From an uncultured Oscillospiraceae bacterium (lineage in GTDB: Bacteria; Bacillota; Clostridia; Oscillospirales; Acutalibacteraceae), in assembly GCA_910588415.1 (NCBI GenBank), contig CAJUPK010000023.1, positions 1 to 21,888 on the forward strand: 21,888 nucleotides of DNA. The letters are read 5' to 3'. Position numbers and translations under genes: made by a program. Position 1 is the first letter of the stretch; every line of letters starts with the position of its first letter. A model generated the notes under the pieces. It was not told the DNA's origin and made no database searches. It was given only the letters and a program-made list of their open reading frames with translations. This document shows, in pieces, positions 1 through 5,684 of the stretch.

Positions 1-211
1 ATATCCATTTTCTAAAAGAAAATGGATAAAAAAGCTTACGCACGTATGGGGCCTCCGCGCGCACAGGTCGCGCACTCCGGCAAGACCTTGGGGCTTTGCC
101 CCAAACCCTACCAGGGGCCTGTCTCGCCTGTCACCTCGGTCGGGTCAGAACGATTGCCACTGGCAATCTTCCCCGCCCCTGGACCGCGCAAACATGCTCT
201 CAAAAAGCATG
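1..211 (+). repeat. Palindrome-rich dispersed repeat island (copy 1)
   Basis: No gene is visible here. The island opens with a perfect 12-bp inverted repeat around AAA (about 2-28). It then holds a core at 51-110 that is closely similar to cores at 2141-2200 (minus strand) and 15251-15307 (plus). The core has one hairpin with loop ACAGGTC (arms 57-62 and 70-75) and a second with loop TTT (arms 88-94 and 98-104). Further pairs follow: CCAGGGGC (111-118) with GCCCCTGG (175-182), and GATTGCC (152-158) with GGCAATC (162-168). It ends with TCTCAAAAAGCAT at 198-210, an exact 13-mer also found at the end of the island at 5205-5672. The rest of the gap, 212-522, holds only the hairpin at 381-406. The true left end may lie outside the window. 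Confidence 0.75.
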
Positions 212-380
212 GAATTTAACCATCCTCTCACAAAAACACAGCAAAAGTTTTCTCCGCATTTTCCGCAGAAAAGAAAAACTTTTCTACACAACCTGGCCGG
301 TCCTACCTGCCCGCCTGGCCCGCATTGTGTCCAACACATTATATCATATTTTTCGACAGGGCACAAGCAGAAATACAGAA

Positions 381-406
381 AGGCTGGTACATTCCAGTAC
401 CAGCCT
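381..406 (-). terminator. Probable terminator of the oad operon
   Basis: A perfect 10-bp stem (381-390 with 397-406) has a 6-nt loop and lies about 120 nt beyond the oadA stop codon. Read on the minus strand it is followed by a modest T-rich stretch (TTTCTGTATTT), so termination could be weak. The plus-strand tail is poorer still, and no other terminator is visible between 406 and 523. Confidence 0.5.
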
Positions 407-522
407 GTTCTTCCATTCTTATCCGGTTGTTTCTGTCATAATCCGACCATATGCAGGACGCAGACAGGTCCTGCACTGATCGCGGTTTGTTCATAAACTT
501 CCAGTCTTTTTCCTGATTTTTC

Positions 523-1986
523 TTAGAAATTGCCGCCAGTCAGGTCATCTACCACCAGTGTGCGGGGACCATTGCCAGCTGCGGGGGCCTGCTGGGGAGC
601 TGCCGCCGGAGCGGGGGCAGCTGCCGGAGCGGGAGCCGCCGGATGGGGATTATCCCGCCAGTCGAAGAACTTGCCCGCCACCTGGGGGAACAGCGCATAG
701 CTCAAGGTGTCCTCCTCGCAGTGGCCAATGCCCTTCTCCTTGCACTCGGCCCGGAGCTTCTCCATCTCGGGCTGGAGCAGGTCAGCCGGGCGGCAGGTAA
801 TGACCTCGTCGTTGCCAATGCACTTTTTGCGCACCTCTTCATTGACCTGGCCGGGCAGGTTGCCGTACTCGCCCCGGAGCAGTCCCTTGGACTCTTTGGA
901 GACCATCTTGTACCGCTCGCCGGACAGCACGTTCAGCACGGCCTGGGAGCCCACAATCTGGCTGGTGGGGGTTACCAGCGGAGGATAACCGAAGTCCTCT
1001 CGGACACGGGGCACCTCTTCCAGCACCTGGTAATATTTGTCCTCCGCATTGGCCTGCTTCAGCTGGCTGATCAGGTTGCTAAGCATACCGCCGGGCACCT
1101 GGTACAGCAGGGTGTTCACGTCCACCTTCAGCACCTTGGGGTTGATGTCCAGCTTTTCAGCCACACCCCGGAAGTGGGCGGCAGCCTCGGAGAGCTTGTT
1201 CATGTCCAGGCCCGTGTCCCGGCTGGTGCCCTGCAGAGTGGCCACCATGGCCTCGGTAGCAGGCTGGCTGGTGCCGTTGGCCAGGGGGGACAGGGAGCAG
1301 TCCACAATATCCACACCAGCCTGGGCAGCCATCAGGTTGGTCATGTCGCCTGTGCCTGTGGTGTTGTGGGTGTGCAGATGGATGGGCACGCCCACATTGT
1401 CCTTCAGCTTCTTCACCAGGGAGTAAGCGTCATAGGGCAGCAGCAGGTTTGCCATGTCCTTGATGCAGATGGAGTCAGCCCCCATCTTCTCCAGCTCCAT
1501 GGAGAGCTTCACAAAGTAGTCCTCGCTGTGGACCGGGCTCTTGGTGTAGCTGATGGCCACTTCGGCCCAGCCGCCGTATTTCTTAACGCAGCTGACCGCC
1601 GCCTGGACGTTCCGGGGGTCGTTCAAAGCATCGAAAATACGGACCACGTCAATGCCGTTCTCAATGGACTTCTTCACAAAGGCGTCCACCACGTCGTCCG
1701 CATAGTGGCGGTAGCCCAGAAGGTTTTGGCCCCGGAGAAGCATCTGCAGCTTGGTATTGGGCAGGCCCTTTTTCAAGGTGCGCAGCCGCTCCCAGGGATC
1801 CTCGTTCAAAAAGCGCATACACACATCAAAGGTCGCGCCGCCCCAACACTCCAGGGACCAGTAGCCAATGCTGTCCAGCAGGGGCAGCACGGGCACCATG
1901 TCCTCCAGCTTCATGCGGGTAGCCGCCTGGGACTGGTGGGCGTCACGCAGGATGGTATCCATTATTTTTAAGGGATTTTTAGCCAT
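523..1986 (-). CDS. oadA: Oxaloacetate decarboxylase alpha subunit (carboxyltransferase), no biotin domain
   Basis: This 487-residue protein is the carboxyltransferase of a Na+-pumping oxaloacetate decarboxylase. It moves the carboxyl group of oxaloacetate to biotin on the carrier protein and releases pyruvate. The TIM-barrel starts with DTILRDAHQS (D10 is a metal ligand in this family), followed by CIKDM with K176, the lysine expected to be carbamylated, and HLHTHN with metal-binding H205 and H207. A conserved PYC/OadA C-terminal region follows. The last 45 or so residues are an Ala/Pro-rich tail ending in a short non-repetitive stub. A full-length OadA would carry a biotinyl domain there; here the carrier is the separate gene at 3478-3834. 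I chose the ATG at 1986 because conserved sequence begins at once and a GGAAAGGAAGG ribosome site lies just upstream. The open frame continues to 2214, but only through a palindromic repeat. It is the last gene of the operon. Confidence 0.93.
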   Translation of the reverse strand: MAKNPLKIMDTILRDAHQSQAATRMKLEDMVPVLPLLDSIGYWSLECWGGATFDVCMRFLNEDPWERLRTLKKGLPNTKLQMLLRGQNLLGYRHYADDVVDAFVKKSIENGIDVVRIFDALNDPRNVQAAVSCVKKYGGWAEVAISYTKSPVHSEDYFVKLSMELEKMGADSICIKDMANLLLPYDAYSLVKKLKDNVGVPIHLHTHNTTGTGDMTNLMAAQAGVDIVDCSLSPLANGTSQPATEAMVATLQGTSRDTGLDMNKLSEAAAHFRGVAEKLDINPKVLKVDVNTLLYQVPGGMLSNLISQLKQANAEDKYYQVLEEVPRVREDFGYPPLVTPTSQIVGSQAVLNVLSGERYKMVSKESKGLLRGEYGNLPGQVNEEVRKKCIGNDEVITCRPADLLQPEMEKLRAECKEKGIGHCEEDTLSYALFPQVAGKFFDWRDNPHPAAPAPAAAPAPAAAPQQAPAAGNGPRTLVVDDLTGGNF

Positions 1987-2010
1987 ATGGTTTGTAACCG
2001 CCTTCCTTTC

Positions 2011-2234
2011 CCAGGAAAACTTTTTGTAAAAAGTTTTCCTGGACCTTTCAAAAACTTTTGATTCGCGGGCAAAAGCGTTATTCACGCACCGTCTATGTCG
2101 CGTGGGAAAGTTTTCGTCCACCTTTTTCAAAAGGTGGTGGGGGCTTGGGGGCAACGCCCCCAGGGTCTTGCCGGAGCCGGCGTCCTGTGCCGGCGAAGGC
2201 CTCCCCCTACTCACGCCCTTCCGGCCTACTCAAA
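2011..2234 (-). repeat. Palindrome-rich repeat island between oadB and oadA (copy 2)
   Basis: Most of the oadB-oadA gap is repeat. It holds a perfect 15-bp inverted repeat with a 2-nt centre (2011-2025 and 2028-2042), a 9-bp inverted repeat with loop TC (2118-2126 and 2129-2137), and the dispersed core at 2141-2200 in minus orientation. In the core, the GCCGGC/GCCGGC hairpin has loop ACAGGAC and the TGGGGGC/GCCCCCA hairpin has loop GTT. The element is transcribed with the operon, and its first palindrome abuts the oadA ribosome site at about 2000-2010. A CTACTCAAA end at about 2226-2234 resembles the CTCAAA ends of the other islands. Confidence 0.7.
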
Positions 2235-2244
2235 CTTTTCCAGC

Positions 2245-3411
2245 TTAGCCGAAGAGCGCCATCAGCACGCCAGCGGCCACGGCGGAGCCAATCACGCCAG
2301 CCACATTGGGGCCCATGGCGTGCATGAGCAGGAAGTTGGAGGGGTCCTCCTTCTGGCCCACCACCTGGGATACCCGGGCGGCCATGGGAACCGCGGACAC
2401 GCCAGCGGAACCAATCAGGGGGTTGACCTTCTCCTTGCTGAACACGTTCATCAGCTTGGCCAGCAGCACGCCGCCGGCAGAACCCATGCCAAAGGCCACA
2501 ATGCCCATTGCCAGTATGGACAGAGTGCTCAGGTTCAGGAAGTTATCTGCAGTGGCAGTGGCACCCACAGAGATACCCAGGAAGATGGTGACAATGTTCA
2601 TCAGCTCGTTCTGGGCGGTCTTATTAAGGCGCTCCACAACACCGCTCTCCTTCATCAGGTTGCCCAGCATCAGGCAGCCCACCAGCGGGGCGGCAGAGGG
2701 CAGCATGAAGGATACGAAGATCGTGACAACAATGGGGAACAGAATCTTCTCGGTCTTGGAAACAGGACGGAGCTGCTTCATCTTGATGCGCCGCTCCTCC
2801 TTGGTGGTCAGCGCCTTCATGATGGGAGGCTGGATGACCGGCACCAGGGCCATGTAGCTGTATGCCGCCACGGCGATGGGGCCAAGGAGATGGGGGGCAA
2901 GGTTGGCGGTGGTGTAGATGGCCGTGGGGCCGTCGGCGCCGCCGATGATGCCGATAGACGCAGACTCAGGGCCCGTAAAGCCCAGCAGGTTTGCGCCAAT
3001 GTAAGTAACAAAAATGCCCAGCTGGGCGGCAGCGCCCAGCAGCAGGGTCTTGGGGTTGGCAATCAGGGGGGCAAAGTCCGTGCCCGCACCCACGCCAATG
3101 AAGATCAGGCAGGGGTAAATGCCCAGCTTCACGCCCAGGTACAGGTAGTCCAACAGGCCGCCATGGCCAGTGCCCAGCTCTGCCCAGTTGATAACGCCGT
3201 CCGCAAAGAACTCGGCGTGGTACATGCCCGCGCCGGGCAGGTTGGTGAGCAGCATACCAAAAGCGATGGGCAGCAGCAGCAGGGGCTCGAACTTTTTGAC
3301 AATAGCCAGATACAGCAGCACACAGGAGACAACAAGCATGACCAGGTCTAAAGGCTCATTGGCCACAATGGCAAAACCTGTGCTCTGCAAAAAGGTTTGA
3401 ATTGCTTCCAT
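2245..3411 (-). CDS. oadB: Oxaloacetate decarboxylase beta subunit (Na+ pump)
   Basis: This 388-residue polytopic membrane protein is the Na+-translocating subunit. It decarboxylates carboxybiotin on the carrier and couples this to Na+ export. Hydrophobic segments run through the whole chain. The family signature GGADGPT lies at 157-163, with D160 matching the aspartate needed for Na+ coupling, and is followed by VIQPPIMKALTTKEER. The second conserved block, GATATADNFLNLSTLSI, lies in the C-terminal half. The length is usual for the family, though glutaconyl-CoA and methylmalonyl-CoA decarboxylase beta subunits look the same; the adjacent OadA-type carboxyltransferase favours oxaloacetate. 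The ATG at 3411 has an AGAAGGAG site 7-8 nt upstream. The carrier gene is 66 bp upstream and oadA is 258 bp downstream, beyond a repeat. Confidence 0.94.
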   Translation of the reverse strand: MEAIQTFLQSTGFAIVANEPLDLVMLVVSCVLLYLAIVKKFEPLLLLPIAFGMLLTNLPGAGMYHAEFFADGVINWAELGTGHGGLLDYLYLGVKLGIYPCLIFIGVGAGTDFAPLIANPKTLLLGAAAQLGIFVTYIGANLLGFTGPESASIGIIGGADGPTAIYTTANLAPHLLGPIAVAAYSYMALVPVIQPPIMKALTTKEERRIKMKQLRPVSKTEKILFPIVVTIFVSFMLPSAAPLVGCLMLGNLMKESGVVERLNKTAQNELMNIVTIFLGISVGATATADNFLNLSTLSILAMGIVAFGMGSAGGVLLAKLMNVFSKEKVNPLIGSAGVSAVPMAARVSQVVGQKEDPSNFLLMHAMGPNVAGVIGSAVAAGVLMALFG

Positions 3412-3477
3412 AGGTTACACTCCTTCTCTAATTTGGTCAGCCCTATGGGGCTCAGGCGGATCGCTGCAGCAAAAAGC

Positions 3478-3834
3478 TTAAGCGATTGTGCAAAGGAGTG
3501 TGCCGGACTCGACCGCAGCGCCCTTGGACACAGCTACGCTGGTAACAGTGCCGTCCTTGGGGGCCATGATCTCGTTCTCCATCTTCATGGCTTCCAGGAT
3601 CATCAGCACCTGGCCGGACTTGACAGCCTGGCCCGCGGCAACCTTCACATCCAGAATGGTGCCGGGCATGGGAGCGCTGACAGGCTCGCCCGCGCCGGCA
3701 GCAGCCGGAGCCGGGGCGGGAGCGGGAGCCGCCACAGGAGCCGGGGCAGCCACAGGAGCGGCCGCGCCGCCCTGGACCTCTTCTACGGTAACTTCGTAAG
3801 CGGTGCCGTTTACGTTCACGTTATATTTTCTCAT
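3478..3834 (-). CDS. Biotin carboxyl carrier protein of the decarboxylase
   Basis: This 118-residue carrier shuttles the carboxyl group between the alpha subunit and the membrane beta subunit. Residues 1-22 form a short N-terminal region often seen in stand-alone carriers (MRKYNVNVNGTAYEV). Residues 23-49 are an Ala/Pro linker suited to a swinging arm. The biotinyl domain spans about 50-118 and contains EAMKMEN, with K84 the biotinylation site. It starts at ATG 3834 with an AAAGGAAA site about 11 nt upstream, and lies 65 bp after oadG and 66 bp before oadB. It supplies the domain that OadA lacks. Lipoyl domains share this fold, but the MKM motif and the neighbours make biotin nearly certain. 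Confidence 0.95.
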   Translation of the reverse strand: MRKYNVNVNGTAYEVTVEEVQGGAAAPVAAPAPVAAPAPAPAPAAAGAGEPVSAPMPGTILDVKVAAGQAVKSGQVLMILEAMKMENEIMAPKDGTVTSVAVSKGAAVESGTLLCTIA

Positions 3835-3899
3835 AATGACATTTTCCTTTCTTTGATTACAGAGGGGATACCGTGCAAATCCTAGATTGGTACAAATTC

Positions 3900-4217
3900 T
3901 TACAGTTTGCGGATGGAATGGATGCGGATGTGCTCTACACCGCTGCCCATTTCCTCAGCGATGGCGGCGGAAATGACCGCTACCAGCTGCTGCTTGTTGG
4001 GCTGCGCCGCGGCCGCGGGGGCTGCCGGCAAAGGGGCCGGGGCAGGCGCGGGAGCAGACGGAGCGGACGCGCTGTGGGACACGCCGCCCATGATGGAACC
4101 CATAATCTTGATGATGATGATCAGGCAGATCAGCACCACGAAGACAGTGATCAGGCCCATTGCCACCACCTGCAGGAAGCTGGGCTCGGCATTGACAGTC
4201 AACAGCGTCAAAGGCAT
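3900..4217 (-). CDS. oadG: Sodium pump decarboxylase gamma subunit
   Basis: This 105-residue protein is the small subunit that holds the alpha and beta parts together at the membrane. Residues 16-38 form one transmembrane helix. An Ala/Pro-rich linker (about 52-72) follows, then a short C-terminal domain (about 73-105, AAIAEEMGSGVEHIRIHSIRKL region) typical of clostridial OadG-like proteins. The ATG at 4217 has a strong AAGGAGGT site at about 4228-4235. It is the first gene of the operon. The family is poorly conserved in sequence, so the call rests on topology, length and position before carrier, beta and alpha genes. Confidence 0.85.
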   Translation of the reverse strand: MPLTLLTVNAEPSFLQVVAMGLITVFVVLICLIIIIKIMGSIMGGVSHSASAPSAPAPAPAPLPAAPAAAAQPNKQQLVAVISAAIAEEMGSGVEHIRIHSIRKL

Positions 4218-4356
4218 GGCATCTTACCTCCTTTCCCAGGAAAATTATGAAAAGACATACGCACAAAACACAGATGAGAGCTGGTTTGAAAAAAGGAAAC
4301 ACCCGTCTTTTCTGGACAAACAGCGCCCGAAAAGCGGAGCGGAGCCGGGGATTTTC

Positions 4357-4386
4357 TTTAGGGCGGCCTGGGGAGCCCGACCTAAA
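4357..4386 (-). promoter_or_regulatory. Hairpin in the oad operon leader
   Basis: Positions 4357-4366 and 4377-4386 pair as TTTAGG-G-CGG against CCG-A-CCTAAA, with one G-A mismatch and a 10-nt loop. It lies midway in the leader of about 240 nt between the predicted start site and oadG. A second small stem, AAGCC-ACG-GGCTT, lies upstream of it in the transcript. I do not recognise a riboswitch class. The gap 4218-4583 otherwise holds the promoter and the GNAT terminator. Confidence 0.35.
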
Positions 4387-4467
4387 CCCAGCGGTTTCCC
4401 GGCTTTTCAAACAAGCCCGTGGCTTTAAAAAAATGCCATTCTCGCGCATTTTATCAAAGTCACCTAA

Positions 4468-4496
4468 ATCATACCACGCAGGAGCCTTTTTGACAA
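4468..4496 (-). promoter_or_regulatory. Promoter of the oad operon
   Basis: On the minus strand, TTGTCA (4496-4491) and TATGAT (4473-4468) are separated by exactly 17 nt, a near-consensus sigma-A promoter. The predicted start is near 4461, which leaves a leader of roughly 240 nt before oadG. An AT-rich stretch lies just upstream (4501-4555). Confidence 0.75.
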
Positions 4497-4570
4497 GACC
4501 TTTCATTCACAATTTTTTCAGAAAATATTTTGGGAAATTTAAAAAATATGCTGTAAAAGCCGGGGATATG

Positions 4571-4594
4571 AAAAAAGCACCCCTTAAGGGTGCT
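4571..4594 (-). terminator. Intrinsic terminator overlapping the GNAT stop codon
   Basis: A 7-bp stem, AGCACCC (4576-4582) with GGGTGCT (4588-4594), has a 5-nt loop and on the minus strand is followed by a run of T (4571-4575). The GNAT stop codon (4584-4586) lies in the loop, so coding end and terminator share bases. It separates this gene from the oad promoter downstream. Confidence 0.8.
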
Positions 4595-5165
4595 CCAGCC
4601 GGGCTGTGTTCACCAGCTCAGCCGCCCGCTCCCGGGCAGCCTCATAGGCGAACTTATCGATCAGATAGGGTTTTGTGGGCCGCTGGGCCGCTGGGTCTGC
4701 CGGGGAGAGCTGGTAACGCAGCAGAAGCTCTTCCCCCTGGCTTCCTTGGGGCTGAAAGCCCATGGCCGCGAAAAAGGCCTGCGCCTCCTGGTTTTGCCGG
4801 TGTACCCGGGCAAACACCTCCCGGCGGCTGCCCTCTTCCATCATGTCCCGCATCAGGGCCCACAGGGCCCGGCCCACGCCCATGCCCTGGAAGCCTTGCT
4901 TCACATAGAGCTGGAACTCCACAGAAAAAAGGTTTTGGGGGTCCTCCCTGTTTTCCGTCAGATGGCAGAAGCCCACGGGCTGGCAGTCCAGCTCGCAGAG
5001 CAGCCAGCCCAGGCCATAGGTGTAGGTATCAATCCGCTGGATATAGTCCTGCAGCCCGGGGGCTTCCTCCTCGGGGGCCTGCACCGTGCCCGCATAAGGC
5101 TGGTAAATTTTCAGCATGGAGGGGCCGTCCCACTCGTTCACTCTGCGTACCGCTGTCCGTATCAT
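4584..5165 (-). CDS. GNAT-family N-acetyltransferase
   Basis: This 193-residue protein belongs to the GNAT superfamily, which moves an acetyl group from acetyl-CoA to an amine or protein N-terminus. Acceptor-side features include IQRIDTYTYG near 42-51. Strand beta4 (FSVEFQLYV, 80-88) leads into motif A, QGMGVG (93-98), the acetyl-CoA pyrophosphate loop. Motif B follows with NQEAQAFFAAMGF (125-137). About 40 C-terminal residues extend past the usual domain, ending in an Ala/Glu-rich helix. The substrate cannot be read from the sequence. The ATG at 5165 has an AGGAAGGAG site about 6 nt upstream. It appears to be a single-gene unit, with its own terminator downstream and a repeat island upstream; no clear promoter was found. 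Confidence 0.85.
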   Translation of the reverse strand: MIRTAVRRVNEWDGPSMLKIYQPYAGTVQAPEEEAPGLQDYIQRIDTYTYGLGWLLCELDCQPVGFCHLTENREDPQNLFSVEFQLYVKQGFQGMGVGRALWALMRDMMEEGSRREVFARVHRQNQEAQAFFAAMGFQPQGSQGEELLLRYQLSPADPAAQRPTKPYLIDKFAYEAARERAAELVNTARLEHP

Positions 5166-5204
5166 GCCGTTCTCCTTCCTATCCTTTTGTATTCTTTGCT
5201 AATT

Positions 5205-5672
5205 TCCAGGTTTTGAGCCATTTTCTTTGAAAATGGCCCACTTGGACGTTTCTGGCGCTAAAGCGTAAGACCGTGGAGCTCCGCCCCACACCCCGCAAGG
5301 GGAACCAGTTCCCCTTGACCCCTTTCTTGGCTGCCGCCCAGCCAACATAGAACCACAACCTCCTACCACCCAACTACCCCAGAGCCACCCAGGTAGGAGT
5401 TTTCCTCGTACTTTTGCGCAGCAAAAGCGAGCGCTTCGCGCGATGGAGGGAAACTCCGTGACTTGCCGAAGGCAACGTCAACGGGACTTGGGCGAAGCCC
5501 AATGTCATCCCACGCCTCGCAGCCTTTGAAAAGGGCGAGGGTCGCCGGCTACTTGGCTTTGCCAAGTAGAGGGATCGTCCCGAGCTGACCGAACCGACGA
5601 GGTGGTGTGCCAACTCGATGAGAAGGCGAAACTTTTTCCTTTCGCTCTTAACAGCCAATTCTCAAAAAGCAT
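5205..5672. repeat. Mosaic palindromic repeat island (copy 4)
   Basis: This 470-bp stretch between the GNAT and LtaS-like genes is built of short palindromes and shared modules. It starts with a CCATTTTC-TTT-GAAAATGG hairpin like the one at 1-28. An AAGACC-hairpin-ACCC segment (about 5259-5292) resembles the second half of the two-hairpin core. Three modules match the end of the window in inverted orientation: A at 5319-5344 (26 nt, 21796-21821), B at 5446-5482 (37 nt, 21827-21863) and C at 5611-5642 (32 nt, 21741-21772). Its right end, 5652-5666, is an exact 15-mer of the right end of the 15158-15340 element. A 94-codon minus-strand frame crosses it but is probably not a gene. Confidence 0.75.
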
Positions 5673-5684
5673 ATCGCTATCCCT

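Noticed and set aside
22..496. Overlapping plus-strand frames of 65 to 127 codons
   Set aside because: They run through a repeat island and a hairpin, resemble no family, and have no good ribosome sites.
643..1971. A 442-codon plus-strand frame opposite oadA
   Set aside because: It is an antisense shadow of a clear gene in GC-rich DNA; its translation has His/Gln/Val-rich low-complexity composition and no domain.
1987..2214. N-terminal extension of OadA by 76 residues
   Set aside because: The extension is translated repeat and palindrome sequence; the ATG at 1986 has a ribosome site and starts the conserved domain.
3955..4506. A 183-codon minus-strand frame over the oad leader and oadG
   Set aside because: Its start lies upstream of the predicted transcription start and its second half is oadG in another frame, with no family resemblance.
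5374..5658. A 94-codon minus-strand reading frame with a plausible-looking protein
   Set aside because: It lies wholly in a mosaic repeat island, has no convincing ribosome site, and its start region equals module C, which at 21741-21772 has no in-frame ATG. Open reading here is better explained by GC-rich palindromes.
5205..5672. CRISPR array or tRNA cluster in the repeat-rich gap
   Set aside because: Repeats are not evenly spaced, are of different kinds, and no cloverleaf or regular spacer pattern can be traced.
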